Assembly (NCBI GenBank): GCA_022447205.1
Contig: JAKVBQ010000012.1
Location: forward strand, 11,108-75,107
Source: Phycisphaerales bacterium
Lineage (GTDB): Bacteria; Planctomycetota; Phycisphaerae; Phycisphaerales; SM1A02
Length of the DNA: 64,000 nucleotides
Direction: 5' to 3'
The notes beneath the pieces are model-generated. The model had not been told where the DNA came from. It was given only the letters and a program-made list of their open reading frames with translations, and did no database searches. The translations under genes and the position numbers were made by a program. Numbering within the stretch: position 1 is the stretch's first letter; each line of letters opens with the position of its first letter. Shown here piece after piece: positions 26,428-35,235 of this stretch.

Positions 26428-27177
26428 TCACTTGGCGAGTTCGCCCTTGAGGTTCTCGGCAAGGTAGAGGATGCGGTAGCAACCCGAACACTGAACCAGG
26501 TCGTCGTCGCTGTTCGTGAGCCTGACCACGGCGTCGAACGGGAGTTCCATGCTGCAGGATCCGCAGGCGTATTCGCGGTGTCGCCGGCTCACTTCACGCA
26601 CTTCGCAGAGCGTCTCGCCCTCGGTGTCGTCGGCGACCTTGTTGAAGATCGTGAGTGCATGGTCGGGGATGGCGGATGCCGCCACGTCGCGTTCGCCCTC
26701 GAGTTCGCTGAGGCGGTCGCCGACGTCGACGCGTCGTTCCTCGAGTTCCGTGGCTGCCCGGTCCCTGATCGTCGAGCGTTCACTCGCCTTCTCGTCGATC
26801 TCCGCGAGCCTTTCGCGTTCCGTCTCGACCTGCTCGAGCAGTTCGAGGGCCTCGTTGTCGAGCTCCCCGGCCTTCTCCTTCAGTCCGCTCATCTCGGTCT
26901 GGACGGCGGTGTACTGCTTGCTGGTCGTGCTGGTGTTCAGTTCGAGTCGGAGCTTCTCGATTCGCTCGGTGAATCCTTCACGTTCGGTCTCGAGATTCGA
27001 TGCCGATGCTTCCTTCTGCCTGATGTGCAGTTGGGCTTCCGCCTGCTCGTTCCTGATCTGCTCAAGTTGTCGGTCCTGGACCTTGAGATACCGCTCGGCG
27101 TTGTCGACTCGCGTTCGAAGGCCGCGAACCTGACTGTCGACGCGGTACAGGGTCAGAAGCTGATCGATCAGGCCCAT
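26428..27177 (-). CDS. Coiled-coil zinc-ribbon protein (DUF164/CdsZ-like)
   Basis: 249 residues: a long antiparallel coiled coil (about 1-185) followed by a C4 zinc ribbon with CGSC and CSGC knuckles (YACGSCSMELPFD ... LVQCSGCYRILYL). This is the DUF164 layout, seen in Chlamydia CdsZ and many bacteria; roles proposed include nucleic-acid or secretion-chaperone functions. ATG at 27177 is preferred over GTG at 27183 because GGAGG lies five bases before it. Confidence 0.88.
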   Translation of the reverse strand: MGLIDQLLTLYRVDSQVRGLRTRVDNAERYLKVQDRQLEQIRNEQAEAQLHIRQKEASASNLETEREGFTERIEKLRLELNTSTTSKQYTAVQTEMSGLKEKAGELDNEALELLEQVETERERLAEIDEKASERSTIRDRAATELEERRVDVGDRLSELEGERDVAASAIPDHALTIFNKVADDTEGETLCEVREVSRRHREYACGSCSMELPFDAVVRLTNSDDDLVQCSGCYRILYLAENLKGELAK

Positions 27178-27202
27178 GGGCACCTCCAGGGGGAAACCGC
27201 CG

Positions 27203-27208
27203 ATGGTA
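27203..27208 (-). promoter_or_regulatory. -10 box TACCAT for zinc-ribbon gene
   Basis: TACCAT predicts a leader of about 19 bases that includes GGAGG before the ATG at 27177. Confidence 0.45.
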
Positions 27209-27258
27209 GCAGAGCGACCGGCCTGCGTCGCCTCCTGATTTCAGGTTGTCGAGGGAAC

Positions 27259-28101
27259 TCAGCCGAGCATCCACCAGGCGAGTGGACCGACGAGCAGGAG
27301 GCTGTCGAGGGTGTCCACGATTCCGCCGAGTCCGGGAAGCAGGGTGCCGGAGTCCTTGACCCCGGCGTCTCGTTTCATCGCGCTGCCGATCAAGTCGCCG
27401 AAAAGGCCGATCACCGCCGCGAAGACCCCGAACAACGCGCCGACGAGCACTGGATACTGGTTCCTGGGTTCGAGTCCCTGACTGGCCAGGGCGAGCAGAG
27501 CACCCAGGATCCCGGCGGCGAGGATGCCGCCGATCAAGCCTTCCCAGCTCTTCTTCGGACTCAGCCATGGAATCAGTCGTTTGCGACCGATCGAGCACCC
27601 GACCGCAAAGGCGCCGATATCGGCCATCTTGACGGTGAGGATCGCTCCCAGAATCACCCAGGCATCGTGCTCGGTCCTGAGCATCAGCCAGAACCCGAGG
27701 AGCCCACCGGAGTAGGCCACGGCCAACATGGTGCTCGATGCGGAGCCGATGACGCCTTCGGGACTCCGATCACGCATCGCGGCGGCGAAGGCCAGCAGGA
27801 GCGTCACCGCGAGGATCGTCATGGGCAGGGTGCCCGCCCCATCTGCGTTCCACCACATCGCGAGTGCGAGTGCCATCGAGGCCGGTATCGCCACGATCGA
27901 CTCCGCTGCGCCTCCCGATGCCCTGATCAGGAAGCATGTCTCCCGGGCAAGCAGGGGGACGACGAGCGCCACGCAGAGGAAGGCGAGAATCGCTCCCTCG
28001 CGAACGGTCTCGCTGTCCGTGGCGAACATGACGTCGAGCCACACCAGGCCCGACAGTCCCGCGATCAGCAGAATTCCAGTGATGATTCGATGCTTGAGCA
28101 C
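27259..28101 (-). CDS. cdsA: Phosphatidate cytidylyltransferase
   Basis: Integral membrane enzyme making CDP-diacylglycerol from phosphatidic acid and CTP. 280 residues with about eight membrane segments. The C-terminal signature is present as SAMKRDAGVKDSGTLLPGLGG followed by IVDTLDSLL. Compared with the usual PGHGGxxDRxDS, the His is Leu and the Arg is Thr, but the KRxxxxKD core and both acidic residues remain. It lies 11 bases after the rhodanese gene and is probably co-transcribed. Confidence 0.92.
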   Translation of the reverse strand: MLKHRIITGILLIAGLSGLVWLDVMFATDSETVREGAILAFLCVALVVPLLARETCFLIRASGGAAESIVAIPASMALALAMWWNADGAGTLPMTILAVTLLLAFAAAMRDRSPEGVIGSASSTMLAVAYSGGLLGFWLMLRTEHDAWVILGAILTVKMADIGAFAVGCSIGRKRLIPWLSPKKSWEGLIGGILAAGILGALLALASQGLEPRNQYPVLVGALFGVFAAVIGLFGDLIGSAMKRDAGVKDSGTLLPGLGGIVDTLDSLLLVGPLAWWMLG

Positions 28102-28112
28102 GGTGCCTTCAA

Positions 28113-28496
28113 TCAGTACCTGGGGATCGACTGGTCCACGGCGTGTGACCAGAGATCGATGCCACCCGCCATGGAGCGAACGTTCTCGAAGCCCTCATGA
28201 CGAAGCCACTGGGTCACCTGCAGGCTTCGAACGCCATGGTGGCAGTAGACGATGATCTCCTCGTCCTCGTGTTCGCGGAGTGGTTCCAGATGGTTCGTGA
28301 GATCATCCATCGGAACATGGATCGAGCCTTCGATCGAGGCGATCTCACGTTCCTGGTCCGTCCGGCAGTCGATGAGGACGACCTGCTCCGGACTCGAGAG
28401 GCGACCTGCGACCTGCCTGGGGGTGCATTCCCAGTCAGGGTTGAACGGATGGCCGATCGGCATCCCGTGTTCATCGAGGTTCGTCGTCTCGGACAT
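28113..28496 (-). CDS. Rhodanese-like sulfurtransferase
   Basis: 127 residues forming a single rhodanese domain. The active-site loop is YCHHGVRS with the nucleophilic Cys, preceded by VLIDCRTDQEREIASIEGSI and followed by LRHEGFENVRSMAGGIDLW, all typical of GlpE/PspE-like single-domain proteins. It may carry persulfide sulfur in the cytosol. ATG at 28496 has GGAGGA five bases upstream. First gene of a pair with cdsA. Confidence 0.9.
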   Translation of the reverse strand: MSETTNLDEHGMPIGHPFNPDWECTPRQVAGRLSSPEQVVLIDCRTDQEREIASIEGSIHVPMDDLTNHLEPLREHEDEEIIVYCHHGVRSLQVTQWLRHEGFENVRSMAGGIDLWSHAVDQSIPRY

Positions 28497-28574
28497 CCTG
28501 CCTGTTCCTCCGGCCGGTCACCTGAACCCATCTGTCGTCGCAATGCGCGGGCGGGGTGATCTTCGGCATCCGAC

Positions 28575-28580
28575 ATCCTA
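28575..28580 (-). promoter_or_regulatory. -10 box TAGGAT for rhodanese-cdsA
   Basis: TAGGAT on the minus strand predicts a leader of about 70 bases before the ATG at 28496. Confidence 0.35.
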
Positions 28581-28663
28581 GTGCCCATCCGTCTCCCATG
28601 CCCCCTCCATGTGTCGGGAGCCGGACTTTCGAGCTGGTGCCCGGCGATCGGTGGCGCATGCGC

Positions 28664-28669
28664 TAGACT
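28664..28669 (+). promoter_or_regulatory. -10 box TAGACT
   Basis: TAGACT predicts a start near 28676 and a leader of about 56 bases before the lipoprotein ATG at 28732; it argues against the earlier in-frame start at 28609. Confidence 0.4.
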
Positions 28670-28731
28670 TCATCCTCCCCGAGTCGTTCCGGGGCCTGAA
28701 GACCTCATCGTCGGCAGACAGGGATACTCGC

Positions 28732-30267
28732 ATGGCCAGTCAGTTGAGAGTCGCCTTCCTCCTCGGCTTCCTCATGCTCCATGGGGCCGGTTGTGGTTCA
28801 ATCGAGAGCGTCTACGACCTTCCCGAGGAACCCCCGGAATTCCCGACCCAGGACGCCGCGGAGATCAGCGATCGGCGTGGTGGAACCCATCATGCCACCG
28901 AGGTCGAGGGACTGATCTGGTACCAGACCTTCGGGACCCAGCTTCTGGTGCTCGATGCCAACGACGGTTCCGAACTGAGACGTGTCGAGCCGCTGCCCTT
29001 CGGACGTGCGGGCGCACTGGTCGACATCGTCCTCCTCGACGATCGGATGTACCTCGTCGCGGATGGTGATGCGGTGGTGGAGCTCGATCTCGACGATCGG
29101 AGTCGGCCCGTGGTGGACCGGATCAGGACGAAGGACGAGCTTGGTATCCGACCGCGTGCGATCGCCACCATCGATGGCGACGTCTGGGTTTCCGGTGATG
29201 GGGGCGTGGTGCGCCTCGACGATTCAGAGCCACCTCGACTGGCCGGGGAACGGATTCACGGGCCGGTGGTCGCCACCGATTCCGGACTCGCGGTCCCGGT
29301 CGGACGACAGGTCAAGCTGATCGATGACGGGCGCTACCTCGGTGCCGCGACCATGCTCGAGCCGTTGCCCGCGGATGCCGGGATCGACGGTGGGATGCTC
29401 TTCGCCTTCCAGGGGTCGGAGGGTGCCAGCGTGGGTGTGATGGGACCCGATGTCCGCCAGATCGACGACTTCGTCATGGCAGGCACGGTCCGGACCGTGC
29501 GACACGCCGACGGCAGGATCTGGGCGGTCACCGATACCGAGATCGGAACCGCGGAACTCAATGGTGACGGCACCCTTGGACCGGTCGAGTGGATCAAGGT
29601 GAAGGGGGCGCGGGATCTCGATGATGCCGGGCCCAACTACCTGGCGGTCGGTGGCACCTTCGGTCGCGCCCTCTATCGTCACCGTCAGGATTCGACCGGT
29701 GATGGTGACACCTTCCTTGCGGTCACCCGGGAGCCCGGGAACCTGCTCGCGGCCGTCGACGACGGCAGGCGGGTGCTGACCGGTTCGCCGGACGGTTCAT
29801 GGCTCTACACCATTGGTGATTCGATCGAGATCGTCGATCAGCAGATCACGATGGACTCCCCGCCTTCTGACTTCGCCGCGGGCAAGTGGGGTGACATCCG
29901 GATCACCGAGGAGGGTGCTGCCGCGGTCATCCATCTCCAGGAGACCGATCAGGACTGGCGTCCACCGAACGGGGCGAAGATCCGCACGCTCGTCGTCATG
30001 GGAGACCGGATCTGGATCGGACACGAGGAAGGCCTTTCGATGGTCCGCATCAACGGCAATCAGGAGGCCGCGGAACAGGCCCTGTTCGGCATGCCGCCTC
30101 CGCCACGGATCGAGTCGGTCCGCGACCTGCGCATCTCGAGCGGGGTGTCCCACATCCTTCCGGTCCGGGTCGGTGACCAGGTGGTCTGGGTCAGCCCCAA
30201 CGGAGGGATCGGCGTCGCCAAGGCCGAACGTGTCCAGAGCAAGGCCTGGGCGGGCCGGCAACGCTGA
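28732..30267 (+). CDS. Lipoprotein, probable beta-propeller
   Basis: 511 residues. Signal peptide MASQLRVAFLLGFLMLHGAG ends in the lipobox GAGC (Cys21). The mature part is rich in short beta-strand units ending in Asp/Gly turns (TIDGDVWVSGDGGVVRLDD, DGRIWAVTDTEIGTAELNGDG), suggesting a WD/NHL-type propeller. No catalytic motif is seen and I do not recognise a family. Outer-surface or periplasmic location is likely. Convergent with nth. Confidence 0.65.
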   Translation: MASQLRVAFLLGFLMLHGAGCGSIESVYDLPEEPPEFPTQDAAEISDRRGGTHHATEVEGLIWYQTFGTQLLVLDANDGSELRRVEPLPFGRAGALVDIVLLDDRMYLVADGDAVVELDLDDRSRPVVDRIRTKDELGIRPRAIATIDGDVWVSGDGGVVRLDDSEPPRLAGERIHGPVVATDSGLAVPVGRQVKLIDDGRYLGAATMLEPLPADAGIDGGMLFAFQGSEGASVGVMGPDVRQIDDFVMAGTVRTVRHADGRIWAVTDTEIGTAELNGDGTLGPVEWIKVKGARDLDDAGPNYLAVGGTFGRALYRHRQDSTGDGDTFLAVTREPGNLLAAVDDGRRVLTGSPDGSWLYTIGDSIEIVDQQITMDSPPSDFAAGKWGDIRITEEGAAAVIHLQETDQDWRPPNGAKIRTLVVMGDRIWIGHEEGLSMVRINGNQEAAEQALFGMPPPPRIESVRDLRISSGVSHILPVRVGDQVVWVSPNGGIGVAKAERVQSKAWAGRQR

Positions 30268-30282
30268 GACCCGGACGCCGGA

Positions 30283-30981
30283 TCAGGTGTTCGAGCAGTA
30301 CTTCCGGCACAGTGCATCACCCGAGCAGAGTGCACCGCGCGCCTTGCAGGCCCGGCGGCCGTGGAAGATCAGCAGGTGGCTGAGCAGGCACCAGCTGGGC
30401 CGGGGAAAGAGTGCCATCAGGTCTCGTTCGATCTTGCCGGTGTCGGTGTGTTCCGTCAGACCGAAGCGTGTGGAGAGTCGCATCACGTGGGTGTCCACGA
30501 CCACGCCGTGGTTGATGCCGAACGCGTTGCCGAGCACCACGTTCGCCGTCTTGCGAGCGACGCCGCGGAGTTCGAGCAGTTCCTCCATCGTGGATGGGAC
30601 CTCGCCGCCATGCTTCTCGGCGACCGTCGTCATCGCGGAATGGATCGCCTTCGCCTTGTTCCGCCAGAAGTTCACGGTCTTCACGTAGGGTTCGATCGCC
30701 TCGACCGTCGCTGATGCATAGTCCGCAGGGGTCGGGAACCGCTTGAAGAGCTCCGGAGTCGCCTTGTTCACGCCGACATCGGTCGCCTGGGCGGAGAGGA
30801 TCGTCGCCACCAGGAGTTCATGCGGATTCTCGTGATCGAGTTCGCAGTGGGCATCGGGATAGCGACGCCGAAGTGCATCGAGGATCCGTTTCGCCCGACG
30901 CACGTCTTCTTCCGACTTCTCCGGGAGATCGAAGTCGCGCTTGCTGCGCGGTCCACCGGTCGGGATCGGCGCATGACTCAT
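30283..30981 (-). CDS. nth: Endonuclease III
   Basis: Base-excision repair glycosylase/AP lyase, 232 residues. The helix-hairpin-helix with the catalytic lysine is ELRGVARKTANVVLGNAFG and the catalytic aspartate is in VVDTHVMRLSTRFG. The C-terminal Fe-S cysteines are CKARGALC then CRKYC: spacing x6-x5-x3 rather than the usual x6-x2-x5. ATG at 30981 overlaps the upstream membrane-protein stop as ATGA, so it is translated from the TAGACT promoter at 31572. Confidence 0.93.
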   Translation of the reverse strand: MSHAPIPTGGPRSKRDFDLPEKSEEDVRRAKRILDALRRRYPDAHCELDHENPHELLVATILSAQATDVGVNKATPELFKRFPTPADYASATVEAIEPYVKTVNFWRNKAKAIHSAMTTVAEKHGGEVPSTMEELLELRGVARKTANVVLGNAFGINHGVVVDTHVMRLSTRFGLTEHTDTGKIERDLMALFPRPSWCLLSHLLIFHGRRACKARGALCSGDALCRKYCSNT

Positions 30982-31565
30982 GTGGAGACCCTTCCCGCCG
31001 CTGGTTCGATCGGCCTGGTCCGTGTCCCGCCTGCCGCTCCGGCGATCGCGACGGTCAGGAGCAGGAGTCGGATGCCGAACAACGGCTCGGCGATGCGATG
31101 ATCCGCATCGAATGCCGCGTAGGCGGTGGCCGCCTCCTCCCCGCGGTTCGCGGCTGCGGCATCCCGGTATGCCTGCAGGTTCTCCTGAAGCCGCGGTCCC
31201 ATGAAGGCGTTCTGCACGACGACCAGTCCCAGGGCACCCGCCAGCGCGAGGACGCAGATCATCTGCCCGGGTCCTGAAGCGATCTTGAGCGGGGTGCGCA
31301 ACAGGATCGCCAGGAGCAGCGCGGTGGGGGCGAGGAACCACTGGACCATGTCGCTGGCGATGAAGATCGGATTGGTCACGTAGCCCGCGACCAATCGGCC
31401 CATCCCCTCCGGGTCGTTCGCGAAGTGGTCCGCGTAGGTCGGGATCATCGCACCCTGTTCCGGAAGCTGCGTGAACGCGCTGATCGCGGCGATCCCGGGT
31501 GCCGCGACCATGGTGAACCAGAGGCAGGTCACCAGCCAGAAGAGGATGTGAAGCACGGTCCGCAT
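30978..31565 (-). CDS. Membrane protein, function unknown
   Basis: 195 residues with four probable membrane segments (LHILFWLVTCLWFTMVAA; FLAPTALLLAILL; MICVLALAGALGLVVV; LLLLTVAIAGAAGG) and a polar loop between the third and fourth. I do not recognise the family. It starts six bases after TAGACT and overlaps nth by four bases. Confidence 0.65.
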   Translation of the reverse strand: MRTVLHILFWLVTCLWFTMVAAPGIAAISAFTQLPEQGAMIPTYADHFANDPEGMGRLVAGYVTNPIFIASDMVQWFLAPTALLLAILLRTPLKIASGPGQMICVLALAGALGLVVVQNAFMGPRLQENLQAYRDAAAANRGEEAATAYAAFDADHRIAEPLFGIRLLLLTVAIAGAAGGTRTRPIEPAAGRVST

Positions 31566-31571
31566 GCGCAG

Positions 31572-31577
31572 AGTCTA
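31572..31577 (-). promoter_or_regulatory. -10 box TAGACT overlapping the moaE stop codon
   Basis: On the minus strand the TAG of this box (31577-31575) is the moaE stop codon; six bases separate the box from the ATG at 31565. Confidence 0.5.
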
Positions 31578-32018
31578 GTCTTCGTTCGATGCCCCGGGGC
31601 GTACGCCGGGCGGCCGGGTCCTGCCGTTCCGCCAGCATTCGATCTTGAACACCGGGAGTCGTTCCTTCAGTCGGTCGATCGCCGCTCGGCATGCCCGGAA
31701 GGCATCGTCCCGGTGCGCGGCGCGTGCCTCGACCAGGACACTGTCCTCCCCGACTTCGACGCGCCCGACCGCATGCAGGATCCTGACCGACACGACATCG
31801 AACTCCTCGCCGATCTCACGAGCAAGTTCCTCCAGCAGGGTGCGTGCCATCGCCTCATGCACTTCGTACTCGAGTGCGATCAGCGGGCCGTGTTCAGGAT
31901 GGTCCTCGCCCCTGGTCGTTCCACGGAACAGGCATTCCGCTCCCTGCTCCGCTCCTGCGGGGCGTGCGGGAAGACGGAGTGGCGCTGCGGCGAGATCTGT
32001 CATCACGTGGGCTGGCAT
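31575..32018 (-). CDS. moaE: Molybdopterin synthase catalytic subunit
   Basis: 147 residues. The family core is clear: PLIALEYEVHEAMA, VRILHAVGRVEVGEDSVLV, AAHRDDAFRACRAAIDRLKE and the active-site lysine region RLKERLPVFKIE. MoaE takes sulfur from MoaD thiocarboxylate to build the dithiolene of molybdopterin. MoaD is not adjacent. A TACGCT box is eight bases before the ATG at 32018 and overlaps the promoter of the divergent gene. Confidence 0.92.
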   Translation of the reverse strand: MPAHVMTDLAAAPLRLPARPAGAEQGAECLFRGTTRGEDHPEHGPLIALEYEVHEAMARTLLEELAREIGEEFDVVSVRILHAVGRVEVGEDSVLVEARAAHRDDAFRACRAAIDRLKERLPVFKIECWRNGRTRPPGVRPGASNED

Positions 32019-32026
32019 CGTCTTCT

Positions 32027-32036
32027 AGCGTACACT
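32027..32036. promoter_or_regulatory. Overlapping divergent -10 boxes TACGCT and TACACT
   Basis: TACGCT (minus, 32032-32027) serves moaE and TACACT (plus, 32031-32036) serves the gene at 32043. They share two bases, so both promoters can hardly be occupied at once. Confidence 0.5.
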
Positions 32037-32042
32037 CCCTTC

Positions 32043-32801
32043 GTGCTCGAGCCTTCCCTGCCCATCGCCGTCTTCGACCTGCCCCCGAAGCAAGGGTTGC
32101 TGGCTGCCGGCCGGCTTGGTTTCCGGGGCGTGACCCTTTCGGCGGCACAGCCCGGTCTCCGTCCACGTGAACTCGATCGTTCCGCGCGCCGGGGGCTGCT
32201 CGCCGAACTTCGTCGGCTCGAACTGGACTGCACCAGCATCGATCTCCTGCTCCCGAGGGAGCATTACCAGCAGGCCGAGCACGTCGATCGCGCCCTTGCC
32301 GCCACCCGGCAGGCGATCGAACTGGCGGACGACCTCGGTGCCCGAACGGTCTTCCTTCGCCTGCCACCCGCGGGTGACGACGTGATCGCCGGGGAGTCGG
32401 TCCGTGAAGTGGCCGCCGCCGCCGCGAATGCGCGCGTTCGCGTGGTCGACGTCTCGCTCGATGGGCCCGCCATGGCGGCGTTTGCCGATGGCGGGGAGCT
32501 TCCCGTGGCGGTCGGCATGGACACGGCGGCATGGCTTGCCGAAGGAGAAGACCCGATCGGCGGGATCGTCAGGCTCGATGACCGACTTGGTGGTGTGCGT
32601 CTGGTCGACCTCGACGGCAACGGGACCAGGGTCCCCGTCTCGATGGGCCGTCGCATCGATCTCGATGCGTTCAGGACCGGTCTCGAGGTCGGTGGGTTCG
32701 ATGGGGCGGTGGTGCTCGATGCACGCGGATGGCGAGACCCGGTTCAGGGGCTCGTCCAGGACCTCGAGGCCTGGCGGGCCCTGCGTCCGTCAATCGGATG
32801 A
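32043..32801 (+). CDS. TIM-barrel protein, xylose isomerase-like
   Basis: 252 residues with the alternating pattern of an (alpha/beta)8 barrel: LGFRGVTLSAAQPG, LGARTVFLRLP, ARVRVVDVSLDGP, PVAVGMDTAAWLAEGEDP, VRLVDLDGNG and FDGAVVLDARGW. The order resembles sugar-phosphate isomerase/epimerase (AP-endonuclease 2) proteins, but most metal-ligand residues of that family are not obvious, so the activity is uncertain. The GTG at 32043 is six bases after TACACT; no Shine-Dalgarno is present. Confidence 0.6.
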   Translation: MLEPSLPIAVFDLPPKQGLLAAGRLGFRGVTLSAAQPGLRPRELDRSARRGLLAELRRLELDCTSIDLLLPREHYQQAEHVDRALAATRQAIELADDLGARTVFLRLPPAGDDVIAGESVREVAAAAANARVRVVDVSLDGPAMAAFADGGELPVAVGMDTAAWLAEGEDPIGGIVRLDDRLGGVRLVDLDGNGTRVPVSMGRRIDLDAFRTGLEVGGFDGAVVLDARGWRDPVQGLVQDLEAWRALRPSIG

Positions 32802-32815
32802 CCCGCCCCTCGGAG

Positions 32816-35062
32816 TCATCCGGTGGTCCAGTCGCCGAGCAGGATCGCAAGGTCGCTGCCGTCGACGATGCCGTTGCCGTCGAGATCCGCACTGCCTGAC
32901 TGCACACCCCACTGACTGAGCAGGATCGTCAGGTCCGCACCATCGACGGTGCCGTTGCCATCGAGATCGGAGTCCGGTGGAAGTGTGCCACCGTGCATCC
33001 AGCCCGAAGCCGGGATGACGTCGTAGGGGGTCTCCGGTCCGCCGGCGAGGACGATGAGCCCTGCGCCGCCACCACGTTCGAAGAATTCCACCCTGATGGC
33101 ATGCCAGCCCGCTTCGAGTGCGATGGTTCCGCTTCGCTCCACCATGCCGTGCAGTCCGTCGTTGTCGACCACGCGTTGATCGCCGATGTACAGGGCGGAA
33201 CCGTCGTCGCTGTTGGTGCCGAAACGCCATTCGCCGGCTTCGGTCGCATGGACCCAGCCGTTGAACACCGCACCGACATCGTCGCTGAGTCCACTGCCCA
33301 TGAAGGCCTCCCCGGTGGATGGATAGTCGATGTTCGGCACGACTTCCGAGTCGAAGGCCTCGAGGGTGTCGAAGTCGGGGAGCTGGCTCAGTTGCTCGAG
33401 TGCGTAGTAGGCGACCTCGATGCCCGGCTCCGCATCGATCGGATCGTCCGCGGGACGTCGCGGGTCCTCCGCCTCGATGTCGATCACCACGGTGCAGGTG
33501 TCCTGGATGTTCTGCGTCGGCGAGAACATCTCGGAGGTGTACGTGAAGGAGTCGAAGCCGAGGAAGTCCGCGGGTGTCGTGTAGCGCAGGGCCGGCGTTC
33601 CGTCCGGTCCCCAGTCGGGCACGAGCTCGATCGAGCCGCCTTCGACGGAGCTGGTGTCGAAGTCCACGAGGGTCGCCAGCTGGCAGTTGCTCCAGACGTC
33701 GTTCTGGATCACGTCGATGATCACCGTCGTGTTGCGATCGGTCTCGATCGCGTCATCCAGACAGAGGGTCTCGTCGGTCACGCCCAGGTCGCAGTCGGTC
33801 TCCGCGAGGTGGGTGGTCATGTTGGTGATGTTGGGTGGACAGAACTCGAGTCGGATGTTGGCCAGCCCGCCCTCGCAGCCGTGGCAGTAGCTCATGATCG
33901 TCGCGTTGGGGACGATCGAGCAGTCTCCGCCGGCACAGTCGTCGTAGGGGGGCGTGAGGCTGTGGGTGTGGGGGGCACCGAAGTTGTGACCGAGTTCGTG
34001 CATGAAGACCATCAGGTCCCAGTTGTTCCCGTTGTTGTTCTCGAGTGGATAGGGGAAGTTCGAACCGAGGTTCGCCGAGAGCGCGTAGCCCCAGTCCGGA
34101 TTGCACACCACGCTCAACCACGCCACGCCGCCACCCAGTCCGCGACCGGAGAGGAAGTGTGCGAGGTCACGATCGATGTCCTCCATCTGCGCTTCCCAGT
34201 GATCACGGAACTCGTAGAGCTGGTCGCCCATCGCGGGTTGCGTCCAGGGATCCTCGGTCGCCCAGAGTCGGAGGTAGCTGATCACGAGACGCGTGTTCAC
34301 GTCCCGGGTGTACACGTGGGATGCGGCAGCGACCATCGTCGAGACGTATCCGATGGCACCGGCGTCCGTGCCACCGAAGAGGTCCCGCAGTTCCACGTCG
34401 GTCTCGATCGCGAGCCTGACGCGCTGGCAGGGGAGCGGTTCACCATCCTCACCGGCAAGACCACCCTCCGTGCCCGAGGGCTCCTCGAAGGGATCGGGAT
34501 CGAAGACGGGCTGGGCGATGTGGTCGACACCGCAGAAGTCCTTCTCGTCGGGTTGAGGGTAGAGGTCCATCCGGCTGATCATCGGTGCGCCACCCTCGCC
34601 ACCATCGCTGACGAAGTAGGGCACCCCGCCGCTCCTGATCCAACCTTCGACGCCTGCTCCGGTGAAGGCGAGGAAGGCATCGCTGCCCTCTTCGCCACGA
34701 ACCTCGCCGGCCATGATCGTCATCTCCGGGATCGGCAGCAGTCGGATGCCCGTGGATGTCATGAGTTCGATCCGGCACCCATCGACGAACGGGTCGATCG
34801 GGCGTACGACGAGGGTCACCTCGCGTCCATCAGGGAGGGGCATGCCGATCAGGTCGACCCGGCCTTCCCGTTCGAGCACCGAACTGATCCGTTCAAGGCG
34901 CGGTGCATCGAAGGTGAGTTCGCGAATGCCGTCGAGTCCTGGTGCGGCCGCTCGGAGGGGGGAGGGGAGCTGGGTCGTCAGGGGGTCACCCTGCCCGCTC
35001 GCCGGGAACGTGCTCATGGCGATGGCAACAAGAACAGTCAGCGTGGTTTGGCTGGAACGCAC
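32816..35062 (-). CDS. Secreted M12B-like metalloprotease with PA14 and dockerin repeats
   Basis: 748 residues. Signal peptide (about 1-24, ending PASG), a propeptide-like part with a Cys, then a metzincin domain: HELGHNFGAPHTH (about 350-362) and a Met-turn in IMSYCHG. A beta-rich Ig-like stretch follows, then a PA14-type domain (about 546-675; WRFGTNSDDGSALYIGD) and two dockerin/EF-hand-like repeats (DLDGNGTVDGADL and DLDGNGIVDGSDL) ending in LLGDW. The GTG at 35062 is chosen because GGAG is seven bases upstream and the only nearby -10 box (35124) lies 3' of the earlier ATG. Probably degrades extracellular protein. Confidence 0.88.
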   Translation of the reverse strand: MRSSQTTLTVLVAIAMSTFPASGQGDPLTTQLPSPLRAAAPGLDGIRELTFDAPRLERISSVLEREGRVDLIGMPLPDGREVTLVVRPIDPFVDGCRIELMTSTGIRLLPIPEMTIMAGEVRGEEGSDAFLAFTGAGVEGWIRSGGVPYFVSDGGEGGAPMISRMDLYPQPDEKDFCGVDHIAQPVFDPDPFEEPSGTEGGLAGEDGEPLPCQRVRLAIETDVELRDLFGGTDAGAIGYVSTMVAAASHVYTRDVNTRLVISYLRLWATEDPWTQPAMGDQLYEFRDHWEAQMEDIDRDLAHFLSGRGLGGGVAWLSVVCNPDWGYALSANLGSNFPYPLENNNGNNWDLMVFMHELGHNFGAPHTHSLTPPYDDCAGGDCSIVPNATIMSYCHGCEGGLANIRLEFCPPNITNMTTHLAETDCDLGVTDETLCLDDAIETDRNTTVIIDVIQNDVWSNCQLATLVDFDTSSVEGGSIELVPDWGPDGTPALRYTTPADFLGFDSFTYTSEMFSPTQNIQDTCTVVIDIEAEDPRRPADDPIDAEPGIEVAYYALEQLSQLPDFDTLEAFDSEVVPNIDYPSTGEAFMGSGLSDDVGAVFNGWVHATEAGEWRFGTNSDDGSALYIGDQRVVDNDGLHGMVERSGTIALEAGWHAIRVEFFERGGGAGLIVLAGGPETPYDVIPASGWMHGGTLPPDSDLDGNGTVDGADLTILLSQWGVQSGSADLDGNGIVDGSDLAILLGDWTTG

Positions 35063-35123
35063 CTGGATCTCCCTGTCTGGAATCTGATGTTTCCACGGCC
35101 TCGCGGCCATGCGTGCTCGATCC

Positions 35124-35129
35124 AAGATA
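35124..35129 (-). promoter_or_regulatory. -10 box TATCTT for metalloprotease
   Basis: TATCTT on the minus strand predicts a start near 35117 and a 54-base leader before GTG 35062. Confidence 0.4.
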
Positions 35130-35235
35130 CGCGGTTTCCACCGCCATGTTGCTCCAAAGATGGTGGAAGGGCCGGATTGAGCCGCAGGGCCTTTCCTGCC
35201 GTTTCTCAGGGTGCCGGATCCTCCGTGCCCGCTTC

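Noticed and set aside
26578-28200. 540-residue plus-strand open frame
   Set aside because: It spans the zinc-ribbon and cdsA genes in reverse and contains no domain.
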